In this document: in pieces, positions 55,098 through 63,956 of the stretch
Position numbering within the stretch: the first letter of the stretch is position 1
Layout of the letters: every line of letters starts with the position of its first letter
Assembly: GCA_039975755.1 (NCBI GenBank)
Contig: JBDWGM010000066.1
Coordinates: 1 to 64,000, forward strand
Length of the DNA stretch: 64,000 nt
DNA from: JABSSA01 sp039975755
Lineage (GTDB): Bacteria; Pseudomonadota; Alphaproteobacteria; Rhodobacterales; Rhodobacteraceae
Direction: 5' to 3'
Notes under the pieces: generated by a model
The model's database searches: none
Told to the model about the DNA's origin: nothing
What the model saw: only the letters and a program-made list of their open reading frames with translations
Position numbers and translations under genes: made by a program

Positions 55098-56051
55098 ATG
55101 AGAATGATCAAAGACATAGTTGTACGCAGACGCCCATCCAGCGATCCTGTTCCACAAAACGATGAAGAACTGGATCAAATCCAAGCCGCGTTAAATGCGG
55201 TCAAGCCTGAACCGCCATTGGTCGAAACTGTAGCTGACACAGATGACGTCCCGAGCAACGGATTCAAGGATCTCGACCTTGCGCGTGCAGTAAATGCACG
55301 GAATTTTGTCCCGAAACACGAAGTAACCCCGTGTCGGGACCAACCCAATTGGAACAAGCCGGAAATTGAAAAGAACGTTGAGCATGGCGTAGGCCCCAAA
55401 CAAAAAAGAGTTACGTCAACGCCCAAAATTTGGGACGTAAAGCCCGAGGCCATTCTGCCGCCACCAATCGCATCGGCCTCGCAAGCAGCGCAGCAAATGT
55501 CACATGGATATAATGCAGTTGAGCGGCAGACAGAAAATCAGCAGCCAGCGCCACATATTCAGCGTCGTGTGTCTTCGGAACGTGTCAAAACGCGCCTATT
55601 GGGATTTCATGCGGACAAAGAAAACGCGGATCTGTTTGCGGCTGCGGTCACTAAGGCCGACGGCAATGAACCGCGTTTTCCAATTGGTTGGTTGGTCATC
55701 ACAGAAGGTCCGGGCCTTGGCGCGTCGTTCACTCTGACGTCGGGCCTGTCAACGATTGGCCGGGATATGAACCAAAGCGTTTCATTGGATTTCGGCGACA
55801 CAAGCATTTCGCGGGAGCGGCATGTTTCGATTGCCTATGACGATGAAGAAAATCGAGTCTATGTGGGGCACGGTGGAAAATCGAACATCGTTCGGCACAA
55901 TAGCAAACCGTTGTTGACGACCGAAGAACTCTCCCATGGCGATACAATAAAAATCGGCAAAACTCAGTTGAGTTTTGTGGCTTTCTGCACGCCAGATTTT
56001 TCGTGGAAGGGGATAGAGGCGGAACAATTGGGCGGAACGCGAGATGAGTAG
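55098..56051 (+). CDS. FHA-domain protein
   Basis: 317 residues. The N-terminal 200 residues are charged and low-complexity, probably disordered and a likely target of phosphorylation (several Thr/Ser-Pro and acidic sites). The C-terminal ~100 residues form an FHA domain: LSTIGRDMNQSVSLDF (GR-x...), SISRERHVSIAYD (S-x-x-H), and a C-terminal LSHGDTIKIGKTQLSFV. FHA domains bind phosphothreonine. The end overlaps the phosphatase gene by eight bases. Confidence 0.92.
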   Translation: MRMIKDIVVRRRPSSDPVPQNDEELDQIQAALNAVKPEPPLVETVADTDDVPSNGFKDLDLARAVNARNFVPKHEVTPCRDQPNWNKPEIEKNVEHGVGPKQKRVTSTPKIWDVKPEAILPPPIASASQAAQQMSHGYNAVERQTENQQPAPHIQRRVSSERVKTRLLGFHADKENADLFAAAVTKADGNEPRFPIGWLVITEGPGLGASFTLTSGLSTIGRDMNQSVSLDFGDTSISRERHVSIAYDDEENRVYVGHGGKSNIVRHNSKPLLTTEELSHGDTIKIGKTQLSFVAFCTPDFSWKGIEAEQLGGTRDE

Positions 56052-56955
56052 GTTGATTGCAGATGCGGTCACTGCAGTCGATGTCGGGCGGCGCAGTCGT
56101 CAAGAAGACGCCGTTGTGGCCGATTTTTCGCAAGGGTCAGAGATGGGGTTGGCTGTTCTATCCGATGGGATGGGCGGACATCATGACGGAGATTTGGCCA
56201 GCCGTATTCTCGTCACTGAGATGTTCGGGGAATTGTTTTTCTCCGGCGCGCGTCCAGAGGCAATGATGAAAGACGCCAAAAACACATTTCGAGAAGCCCT
56301 AGACATTACCAATAAGAGGCTGAAAAGGCATTCCAAATCCGGGAATATCAGCGGTGATACTGGCGGGACGTTGGTTTCAATCGCCGTCATCGGGCAGCAA
56401 TTACGCTGGATTTCTGTTGGTGACAGCCCGCTTTATTTGTTGCGCGACGGAAATCTGCATCGGCTGAATGAAAATCACTCAATGGCGCCGCAAATTGACT
56501 TGATGGTGCGTCGTGGCATCATGGATGCGGAAACCGCCCGTAATCATCCTCAACGCAGCTGTCTAACCTCGGCCATCACAGGCGGAGAAATTGCCCGTAT
56601 CGATTGCCCAGACACGGGCCTGACTTTGATGCAGGACGACATTGTTATTTTGGCAAGCGACGGCATCAACGTTCTGTCCGATGGGCATATTCGGGAGATC
56701 ACTGAAAGATGTCAGCACAAAAACAGCGACTGCATTGCAGACGAATTGATGAAAGCCGTGCGTCTTTTGGATGTTCCCGATCAGGATAACATTTCATTGG
56801 TGGTGGTCAAAATGAACGCGGAACAGGCGTCCGAACAAACTGCGCCTGAAGTGGAAAGAGAGGATTTTGCACATGTAGCGCACGGGCCGCGTCAAAAGCT
56901 CCCATTTCTTGCCCGCCTGTTTTCCAAACAGACTTCATCCGAGGTGCGATCATGA
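56044..56955 (+). CDS. PP2C-family Ser/Thr phosphatase
   Basis: 303 residues. Metal-binding aspartates and motifs of the PPM/PP2C family are visible: RQEDAVV (E21-D22), SDGMGGH (D41-G45), a GGT segment (DTGGTLVS), VGDSPLYLLR, and SDGI plus DNISLVVV near the end. No membrane segment. It overlaps the FHA gene by eight bases and the next gene by four. It should undo phosphorylation by the kinase. Confidence 0.93.
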   Translation: MSRLIADAVTAVDVGRRSRQEDAVVADFSQGSEMGLAVLSDGMGGHHDGDLASRILVTEMFGELFFSGARPEAMMKDAKNTFREALDITNKRLKRHSKSGNISGDTGGTLVSIAVIGQQLRWISVGDSPLYLLRDGNLHRLNENHSMAPQIDLMVRRGIMDAETARNHPQRSCLTSAITGGEIARIDCPDTGLTLMQDDIVILASDGINVLSDGHIREITERCQHKNSDCIADELMKAVRLLDVPDQDNISLVVVKMNAEQASEQTAPEVEREDFAHVAHGPRQKLPFLARLFSKQTSSEVRS

Positions 56956-58220
56956 ATTTTAGGTCTGCGGAAAAGCTGGAAATTCTGGACCGTTTACAAG
57001 GTGTATCGAGTGCACCTGATTTGCCAGCCAAGGCTGCTGCAAGTTGTCTTTCTTTGCTTGAGAAGCTGCAGCAACCAGTGCGCATTGGCCTGTTCGGATT
57101 GCCCGATGTTGGAAAGCAACGCGTGATAAATGTGTTGTTGCAAGAACCGGTGTTGGATCAAGATCTGACTTTGCCCACGTTGAATGTGTCATTTGGAGCC
57201 AAAGCCCAAACTCTGGTCACCCTTCAAGACGGCGCAGCGATCGCCGCCGAAGGTTACCCAAGCCAAGACATTGCACAGTTTGCACCTATGTTTTTGCAAG
57301 TGAGCGGGCCGTTAACTCACATAGAAGGGCGCGAATACCTGCTTATCGCTGCTGATCCGTCTTTGGAAGATATGACCGCCGCATTTGGTTGGGCTGCGAT
57401 GCGCGTGGATGTGGCTGTGTTTTGCACTCAGGCTTGGACGCCTTTTGAACAGCAGATTTGGCGCGCAGCACCGGAAGCGTTACGCAATCACGCGATATTG
57501 GTTGTTACCGGGGCAGAAGATGACACCGCCTCACAACAATTAAACGTCACACCAGAGGATGGGTTCGAAACGATTTTCAAAGAGCGCTCAGAAACATTGC
57601 CGACGTTTGGAAGTCTGTGTCAATTTGGCGGGCTAACACGTCATTTACAAAAGACCATTGCAGAAGCGTTGACCGAGGATATTCACGCGGCGCAACTCTT
57701 CCTTCACCGTTACGGTGATCGTTATTGCGCATGTGCAAATACAATCAGGCACGTTGACCATGCCCCCGAAATTGATCAAATACCCGATGTGCCCGTTGCA
57801 GCGCCGAACCCGGAAACAGATCCATCGCGGGGGCTTTGGGGCGTTTCGACAGAGTTGTCGCAAATACGCCCTCAAAAGGTGGCTCCACCAGAAGACGCTG
57901 TGATCGCGTTATCAAAATTGTTCCAATTCCTAAGGCGGTCTGCGGAAGGATTGCGGCAACAATTCCCTGCACCGCGCCTTTCTCAGTGTGATGCAGAACA
58001 TCACCTAAGTGCGCTTGATGAAATTTTCGATCAACTTGCGGAATGTGCCACTGAACAAGACCTGTTCGAAGAACATTGGCCCGATCTTTGTGAAACGATT
58101 CACGATGCACGTGATCTTGCGCTTTTGATGCGTGTCGAAGGTGGGTTGGATCAGGTACGCGACGCGGCGATGCTGCTTTTGCAGATCCGACAAGACGTGG
58201 AATTCAGGCTGGCCGCGTAA
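56952..58220 (+). CDS. Degenerate GTPase-like protein
   Basis: 422 residues. Position 49-56 reads GLPDVGKQ where a P-loop would be GxxxxGK(S/T): the Ser/Thr that holds Mg is replaced by Gln. The G3 position reads LIAADPS instead of DxxG, and VTGAEDD stands where NKxD would be. The arrangement of a GTPase is thus kept but the residues needed for nucleotide chemistry are largely lost; it is a likely pseudo-GTPase. The C-terminal half is helical and acidic. It is read from a four-base overlap with the PP2C gene. Confidence 0.6.
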   Translation: MNFRSAEKLEILDRLQGVSSAPDLPAKAAASCLSLLEKLQQPVRIGLFGLPDVGKQRVINVLLQEPVLDQDLTLPTLNVSFGAKAQTLVTLQDGAAIAAEGYPSQDIAQFAPMFLQVSGPLTHIEGREYLLIAADPSLEDMTAAFGWAAMRVDVAVFCTQAWTPFEQQIWRAAPEALRNHAILVVTGAEDDTASQQLNVTPEDGFETIFKERSETLPTFGSLCQFGGLTRHLQKTIAEALTEDIHAAQLFLHRYGDRYCACANTIRHVDHAPEIDQIPDVPVAAPNPETDPSRGLWGVSTELSQIRPQKVAPPEDAVIALSKLFQFLRRSAEGLRQQFPAPRLSQCDAEHHLSALDEIFDQLAECATEQDLFEEHWPDLCETIHDARDLALLMRVEGGLDQVRDAAMLLLQIRQDVEFRLAA

Positions 58221-58279
58221 CCCGCGGGCCCCACATTGATTTCGATGAAATTAAAAAAAACGAAAAAGAGGCAAAGAAA

Positions 58280-60325
58280 ATGAACAATGAAGTCACTCCA
58301 GATGGTGGTCCGAACCATCAAAATTTGCCTAAACTTTCGTCCGCTTTTCAAAGCTTGTCACCTTTAGCAGAGCGCCTCGCCGCCCGAGATGAGCAGCTGT
58401 CCGACATCTGTCGATCTTATGACAAGAGCATCGTGAGCGCGGCCAAAAAATTGCGCCGACAACTGAGTGAATTCGAGCCCAATATTACGATGATCGGACA
58501 GGTTAAATCAGGCAAGACAACTTTGATAAACGCGCTGGCTGGGTGGCAAGATTTGTTACCAGCGGACGTAAATCCTTGGACGTCTGTGGTGACTTCGGTC
58601 CATATGCAGCCGGATATGAAAGAAGACGAACGTCGCTCGTCGTTCAAATTTTTTAGCAATGAAGAATGGGATCAACTGATCCGAAAAGGGGGGCGGGTAG
58701 GCGAAATTGCGTGCCGTGCAGGGGCTGAAGAAGAGCTGGAGAAAGTCAGACGCCAGCTTGACGAAATGCGTGAAAAATCACGTAAACGTCTGGGGCGACG
58801 TTTTCAAATGCTGTTGGGGCAATCGCATGACTACGATTGCTTTGATGAAGCTTTGATCCAGCGATATGTATGCTTGGGGGATGATTTCTGGGAAGAATTT
58901 GACGGTAGCCCAGATCAGGGACGATTTGCCGACATTACCAAATCTGCTGACTTGTGGTTCTCAAAACCCGACCTGCCGATGAAACTGTGTTTTCAGGACA
59001 CTCCTGGGGTCAATGATACTTTCATGATCCGCGAGCAGATCACAATAAACACATTAAGAAACAGTCGTTTGTGCGTCATGGTTTTGACCGCTCAACAGGC
59101 TCTTTCCTCTATTGATCTTGGTTTGATACGCCTCATTTCCAACGTTAGATCCCGCGACATCATTATTTTTGTCAGCCGGATTGATGAATTGGATGATCCA
59201 GCACGCGAGGTACCGGAAATTCGCAAGAGCATTCGCGATACATTGCGCAAGTTTCATGGCCCTGTCGAAGCAGAGATCGTTTTTGGCAGTGGATATTGGG
59301 CAAGTCATGCAGTGGCTGGCACATGTGATCAGCTTGGTGAGGGCAGCGCAGAGGCTTTGTTGTCTTGGGCTGAGTCCGAATTGGACGCTGGGTTGGCAGA
59401 CAAATCCCCACATGAAACGATTTGGACCTTGTCAGGTTTGCCCGCATTGGGCCGCGCTATTTCAGAACGGATCGAAACGGGAATCGGTGCAAAGCTGGAA
59501 CAAAATATAGACACGGCGATCAGCAATTTGAACACCAGCCTTGTGGCTTACACGTCTGTGGCCGATATTAAATCTGGGGCAGAAAACGGATGCGTATTGT
59601 CCTCTGTTGAGATTGCTCGCGAATTCGAAACCATCGAAAAACAAGCCTTTGCAAAGCTTGATACCAAGTTATCGCAAACAGAAAATACGTTTTTGACTCG
59701 CATAGAAAATGCACGCCAGACGTTCTTAACCCGTGCGACGTCTTCGTTGATCAAACACCTGAACAGCTTTGGTGATGGCGAAGTCTGGGAGTATGACCCG
59801 TCGGGTCTTCGGATTCTTTTGCGGTCAGCGTATCAAGTGTTCGTTAGAGGGGCGTCCAAAGCGGGCCAAGATGTTTTTGAAACGGCGGCTGATGAAATCA
59901 GTGCGTTATATCAATCGGCGTTCGAATTGCAGGGGCAAAACCCTCGCATTGCGCCACCGCCACTGCCAGTCGCACTTCCACCGATTGCCTTAGGGCAAAC
60001 CATCGCGCTCGATCTCAGAGGAAGCTGGTGGACCCGGTTCTGGAGGCAGCGGCGTGGATATGAGGCGTTCTCTGACGATTTCACAAAGCTACTCCACGAA
60101 GAAACGGTGCCCATCGTTGCGACTTTGCGCGAACAAAATGCGGAAGCGTATTCAGATGCTATGTGCAGTGCTTTGCGCGAATTTATTGCGGAACAACACG
60201 AGATCGTTTCCGGTTTGGTAATCGATCAAACGCATACATCACATGTAACTTCACACCTAAAAAAGCCTGCGATCAATCACCCATCAGTGGCGCGTACAAC
60301 AACTTTTCTGAGGACTACAGGATGA
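58280..60325 (+). CDS. Dynamin-like GTPase
   Basis: 681 residues. GTPase motifs are intact: G1 GQVKSGKT (73-80), G2 TSVVTS, G3 DTPG with D240, G4 SRID (299-302). It is followed by a long helical region, as in dynamin-family/YjdA-CrfC proteins that bind membranes. Hydrophobic PPPLPVALPPIAL near residue 555 is a proline-rich stretch, and a WW-type segment (SWWTRFWRQRRGYEAF) may bind the membrane. The gene starts 59 bases after the pseudo-GTPase gene. Confidence 0.9.
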   Translation: MNNEVTPDGGPNHQNLPKLSSAFQSLSPLAERLAARDEQLSDICRSYDKSIVSAAKKLRRQLSEFEPNITMIGQVKSGKTTLINALAGWQDLLPADVNPWTSVVTSVHMQPDMKEDERRSSFKFFSNEEWDQLIRKGGRVGEIACRAGAEEELEKVRRQLDEMREKSRKRLGRRFQMLLGQSHDYDCFDEALIQRYVCLGDDFWEEFDGSPDQGRFADITKSADLWFSKPDLPMKLCFQDTPGVNDTFMIREQITINTLRNSRLCVMVLTAQQALSSIDLGLIRLISNVRSRDIIIFVSRIDELDDPAREVPEIRKSIRDTLRKFHGPVEAEIVFGSGYWASHAVAGTCDQLGEGSAEALLSWAESELDAGLADKSPHETIWTLSGLPALGRAISERIETGIGAKLEQNIDTAISNLNTSLVAYTSVADIKSGAENGCVLSSVEIAREFETIEKQAFAKLDTKLSQTENTFLTRIENARQTFLTRATSSLIKHLNSFGDGEVWEYDPSGLRILLRSAYQVFVRGASKAGQDVFETAADEISALYQSAFELQGQNPRIAPPPLPVALPPIALGQTIALDLRGSWWTRFWRQRRGYEAFSDDFTKLLHEETVPIVATLREQNAEAYSDAMCSALREFIAEQHEIVSGLVIDQTHTSHVTSHLKKPAINHPSVARTTTFLRTTG

Positions 60326-61194
60326 CGAATGAAAGTGAAACAAACGGAAGACCGAAAAAGCCAGTCATTGCTTTGATGGGCGAATTCAGTGCCGGAAAAA
60401 GTACGCTTGCCAATCTACTGCTCGATCAAGACGCGTCTCCGGTTCAGGTTACGGCAACCCAATTGCCACCTGTTTGGTATTCACACGGAGCGCCGAAGGC
60501 TGAACGCGTATGCCAATCCGGAATGCGTGAACCTTTGCCATTGAAAGACTGGAGCCAAGTTCAACCAGATAACACAGAGATGGTATCCGTGACATCAGAA
60601 GCGGATTTTCTGGAGGCTTGCGATCTAATTGATATGCCTGGAACATCCGACCCGAACATGGCTCCAGATATTTGGGAACGTTTTTTGCCAAAAGTGGATT
60701 GTGTAATTTGGTGTACACCTGCCAACCAAGCATGGCGACAATCTGAGACGGCACTTTGGGAAATGGTCCCGCCAAAGCTTTGGGATAACAGTCTGTTATT
60801 ATTGACCCGTATGGACAAGATGCTGACGGACAGGGATCGATCCCGCGTCTTGTTACGGGTTAAACGCGAGGCAGATGCCTTGTTTCGCGACATATTGCCC
60901 ATCGCTTTGCGAGACGCAATTGCGGCATGGGACGATGAAGAAGCCATGCAGAAGTCCGGTGCGCCCCAATTGTTGAGTAGGATCGGAGACGTATTGGAAA
61001 GTTTGGACAAACATCCGTTGCCAACATTCAAACCCATTCAAGAACGGCGCCAGCCTGCAGAAGACGTCTCCGTTTCCAATGCAGATGCTGTCACGAACAC
61101 TGATCAAGAATCGCGAATAAAGATCGTGCCACGTCGATTTGTCCGAGACCCAAACAAGAGTTTACGCTCAAGACCTGAGCCGAGGGCGCATTGA
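60322..61194 (+). CDS. Second GTPase of the operon
   Basis: 290 residues from ATG 60322, overlapping the dynamin-like stop by four bases (ATGA). G1 is GEFSAGKS (20-27), G3 is LIDMPGTSD, G4 is TRMD. Segment sizes resemble the dynamin/YfjP group but the protein lacks the long stalk. The C-terminus is basic and disordered. It probably works together with the dynamin-like protein. Confidence 0.88.
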   Translation: MTNESETNGRPKKPVIALMGEFSAGKSTLANLLLDQDASPVQVTATQLPPVWYSHGAPKAERVCQSGMREPLPLKDWSQVQPDNTEMVSVTSEADFLEACDLIDMPGTSDPNMAPDIWERFLPKVDCVIWCTPANQAWRQSETALWEMVPPKLWDNSLLLLTRMDKMLTDRDRSRVLLRVKREADALFRDILPIALRDAIAAWDDEEAMQKSGAPQLLSRIGDVLESLDKHPLPTFKPIQERRQPAEDVSVSNADAVTNTDQESRIKIVPRRFVRDPNKSLRSRPEPRAH

Positions 61195-61259
61195 GAGTAG
61201 GCTTGATAAAAAGATATTAACCGGGATGTGATCATCAGGCAGTAGGGAAGGGCTGCCTC

Positions 61260-61616
61260 ATGGAAAACGTTGACCTCGCCGAATATCGATCGCGTTTCGC
61301 GTCTTGCGAACTCGTCATGCTTGTCGACATCTCAACTTTGACAGTTTTAGGGTCAGACAGTGCGATCAAAACGGGACAAGAGCATCTTGATGCACTGTGT
61401 GCCACAGCCAAGGGGATTTTCGACTTGGCACAAGACGAGCAAATCAGAACTGCAGTGTTGTCCAAGCCGACAGGGCGCCAGGTATTTGTCCGCGCTGGTT
61501 TCGCAGTGTCTGAGGTCATCTGCGGAATCTTTGAACCGAGAGCAGACATCAGTGAAGCGATTATTGATGCGCAAAAAATGTTAAGCGCAACGAATTCTGT
61601 TTCGTTGGAGGTTTGA
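61260..61616 (+). CDS. Small roadblock/LC7-like protein
   Basis: 118 residues, no membrane segment. The pattern (helix; strand pair LVMLVDISTLTVLGSD; long helix; strands AVLSKPTGRQVFVRAGFAVSEVICGIFE; closing helix EAIIDAQKML) fits the roadblock/LC7 fold of MglB-like GTPase regulators. The match is by pattern only. GGAAGGG lies seven bases before the ATG. The next gene starts one base after the stop. Confidence 0.55.
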   Translation: MENVDLAEYRSRFASCELVMLVDISTLTVLGSDSAIKTGQEHLDALCATAKGIFDLAQDEQIRTAVLSKPTGRQVFVRAGFAVSEVICGIFEPRADISEAIIDAQKMLSATNSVSLEV

Positions 61617-61617
61617 C

Positions 61618-62391
61618 ATGGCTTCCTATCCATTGCCCAAAACAACAAATTCAATACTCGCGCAAGCAGCCGCATCGGGGGTTTTTGATCGCCGGGTGAT
61701 GCATTCGGATGGTCGCGAAGAGACGTTGACCTACGTGTTGCAATGTATCGATTCCACCGTCATGGCTAGGCATTTGACGTTAACCATAGACGACAAACAC
61801 TCTTTCAGCTTTGTTGCCGCTGCCCGCAATTTGAAATGTGTGACAGACGCGTCAATTGCGACTTTTAGCGACCTTATCAATGTGCCTTTCAAATCCAGCG
61901 AAACAGGGAATTTGGAACGTCTATGTGAAATGCTGACGACGTTTTCTGAACGGGGAGGGGTGGTCAGGATCCAGACCAAAGCGTTAGACGACACAATTGA
62001 TCCTGCGCAAACGGGTTTTACTGCCCGACAACTTGCAGATTGTCTGAATGTGTTTCCAGAACAGGATTTGGTTTTTGACAAAAACGCCAAGTTCGAACGC
62101 CTTCTAGTTGATGCGCGAGACTACATTCTGGCTGTTCGACGAACAGATGAAGATTGGCAGGTGCTTCACGAGGGGTTGGAAGGTTTGGGACCAATTACAT
62201 ATTCTGCGGATGAACTTGTTCGTAATCCCAACCGCTTGAGCAAGATCATGAAGAGTGAAGACAGCTTGTTTTTGGGGGTGAATGACGACGCGGACTTGGC
62301 GATTGGAATTTTTTTGCTGGAAAACGGACCGGCGGCATTATTGGTTTCCAGCGACGCGACGACCTCACTGGCCGAGATTTGGTCCAGTTGA
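61618..62391 (+). CDS. Unknown protein, last gene of the kinase-GTPase operon
   Basis: 257 residues, no signal peptide or membrane helix and no family I recognise. Composition is mixed alpha/beta. The C-terminal part (LFLGVNDDADLAIGIFLLEN to SLAEIWSS) has a strand-strand-helix pattern. The ATG follows the stop of the roadblock-like gene by one base, so translation is probably coupled. It may be a partner of the roadblock-like protein or a substrate. Confidence 0.7.
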   Translation: MASYPLPKTTNSILAQAAASGVFDRRVMHSDGREETLTYVLQCIDSTVMARHLTLTIDDKHSFSFVAAARNLKCVTDASIATFSDLINVPFKSSETGNLERLCEMLTTFSERGGVVRIQTKALDDTIDPAQTGFTARQLADCLNVFPEQDLVFDKNAKFERLLVDARDYILAVRRTDEDWQVLHEGLEGLGPITYSADELVRNPNRLSKIMKSEDSLFLGVNDDADLAIGIFLLENGPAALLVSSDATTSLAEIWSS

Positions 62392-62485
62392 TCATTGTTT
62401 TGGGTGTGTTCACGCCTGTTGCCTTAACGGAGTACCCTGCAACATTGGTTCGCGCATCCTAAACCGCATCCGATTTTACACGCAC

Positions 62486-63187
62486 TCAGGCCGCCAAATA
62501 AGTGTCGCGAATGTCGGGCTTCGCGTTCAATTCATCCAATGTGCCATAAAACACCTGAGCACCACTTTCGATGATGACTGCCAGATCAGCGACTGCTTGG
62601 GCAAAATGCAGGTTTTGTTCCGAAAGCAAAACGGTCAGGCCATCTGATTTCAGTTGCGTAATGACGCGGGCCATTTGTTCGACGATCACGGGCGCCACGC
62701 CTTCGCTTGGTTCGTCAAGCAAGACCAAAGATGGATTTCCCATCAATGTCCGTGCGATCGTCAGCATTTGTTGTTCACCGCCAGAGAGCGCCTTGCCGCG
62801 ATTGTTGCGACGTTCAGCGAGATTGGGAAACAGATCAAACAACATCTCTTCTGTCCAGGTCACCGCCCCATCGCGCGGAGGCTGTTGCCCGACAAGTAGA
62901 TTTTCGGTGACCGTAAGATCGGTAAAGATACGCCGTTCTTCGGGCACATACCCAATGCCCAACTTCGCGATGTGATGAGGTTGAAGACGCGTGATAGGTT
63001 CACCATGAAACGATATTTGACCCGATGCAGGTGACACAAGCTGCATGATCGATTTGATCGTTGTCGTCTTGCCAGCGCCATTACGACCCAACAGTGCGAC
63101 AACCTTCCCTTGGGGTACCTCAAAGCTCAGGTCGCGCAGCACATGCGCCTTACCATAGAAACTATTGATCCGATCCACTTCAAGCAT
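62486..63187 (-). CDS. livF: Branched-chain amino acid ABC transporter ATPase
   Basis: 233 residues from ATG 63187, seven bases after AGAGGAG; in-frame ATGs upstream (63193, 63283) are less likely. Walker A is LLGRNGAGKTTT, signature LSGGEQQM, Walker B VLLDEPSEGVAP, with LLSEQN as H-loop equivalent (typical of LivF, where His is replaced by Gln). It powers uptake of branched-chain or related amino acids or amides. It overlaps the end of livG by eight bases. Confidence 0.92.
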   Translation of the reverse strand: MLEVDRINSFYGKAHVLRDLSFEVPQGKVVALLGRNGAGKTTTIKSIMQLVSPASGQISFHGEPITRLQPHHIAKLGIGYVPEERRIFTDLTVTENLLVGQQPPRDGAVTWTEEMLFDLFPNLAERRNNRGKALSGGEQQMLTIARTLMGNPSLVLLDEPSEGVAPVIVEQMARVITQLKSDGLTVLLSEQNLHFAQAVADLAVIIESGAQVFYGTLDELNAKPDIRDTYLAA

Positions 63188-63956
63188 CTGCATGCTCCTC
63201 TGATCCGAATACGGTCCCGCCGCCCAAATAGACCTCTTGAACCAATGGATTGCTCCGAATGTCCTCGGCTGTTCCTTCGGCAATCAAAGCACCGCGGTTC
63301 AAGACTATAATCCTATGCGCATGCGCAAAAACGACGTCCATGTCGTGTTCGGTAAACAAAACACTGACGCCGCGATCGCGAACGATGTCTGCGGTAAGCT
63401 GCATCAAGGCGACGCGTTCCTTTGGCGCCATGCCGGCCGTTGGTTCATCCATCAGCAACAGTTTTGGATCGTGGGCGAGGGCGATGGACAGTTCCATACG
63501 TTTTAGATCCCCATAGGCCAACACAGCGCAATGCCGGTCGGCTTGTTCGGCCATCCCAACCATATCAAGCAAGCTCATAGCCTCATCGCGATATTGACGG
63601 GTCGCGTAGGGCAGAAAGCGAAAAATCTCGCCGTGATGTGACAACAGGGCCATTTGAACGTTTTCAATGACTGTCATCGACGAGTAGGTCGCCGTGATCT
63701 GAAACGTGCGCCCGACACCGCGGCGCCAGACTTGGCGCGGCGAAAGGCCTGTTATGCGTTGACCTTCCAGAAATACGCTGCCCGATGTTGGTGGAAGCTG
63801 ACCCATCAACATATTGAAACACGTGCTTTTGCCGGCACCATTTGGCCCGATAAGCGCCAGCAACTCACCCTTTTGCAGGGACATCGAAACATCGTTTACA
63901 GCGACGATTCCGCCAAAGGCTTTGGTCAGACCCTTCGTTTCTAAAACAACCGTCAT
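63180..63956 (-). CDS. livG: Branched-chain amino acid ABC transporter ATPase
   Basis: 258 residues. Walker A LIGPNGAGKST, a long LivG-type insertion with RTFQITATYSSMTVIENVQMAL, Walker B LLMDEPTAGMAP and FTEHDMDVVF. The signature motif is written LAYGDLKRME (LSGG replaced, as often in LivG). It pairs with LivF. The start overlaps the stop of the gene before it (livM) by four bases. Confidence 0.92.
   Translation of the reverse strand: MTVVLETKGLTKAFGGIVAVNDVSMSLQKGELLALIGPNGAGKSTCFNMLMGQLPPTSGSVFLEGQRITGLSPRQVWRRGVGRTFQITATYSSMTVIENVQMALLSHHGEIFRFLPYATRQYRDEAMSLLDMVGMAEQADRHCAVLAYGDLKRMELSIALAHDPKLLLMDEPTAGMAPKERVALMQLTADIVRDRGVSVLFTEHDMDVVFAHAHRIIVLNRGALIAEGTAEDIRSNPLVQEVYLGGGTVFGSEEHADA

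Noticed and set aside
53646..56955. PpkA/Fha/PppA-type post-translational control of a type VI secretion system
   Set aside because: Kinase, FHA and phosphatase match the pattern, but there is no Tss component, Hcp, VgrG or ClpV in the window, and the neighbours are GTPases.
53646..62391. TerY-phosphatase-kinase (tellurite-type) conflict triad
   Set aside because: No vWA-domain TerY protein or TerC/D-like proteins are seen.
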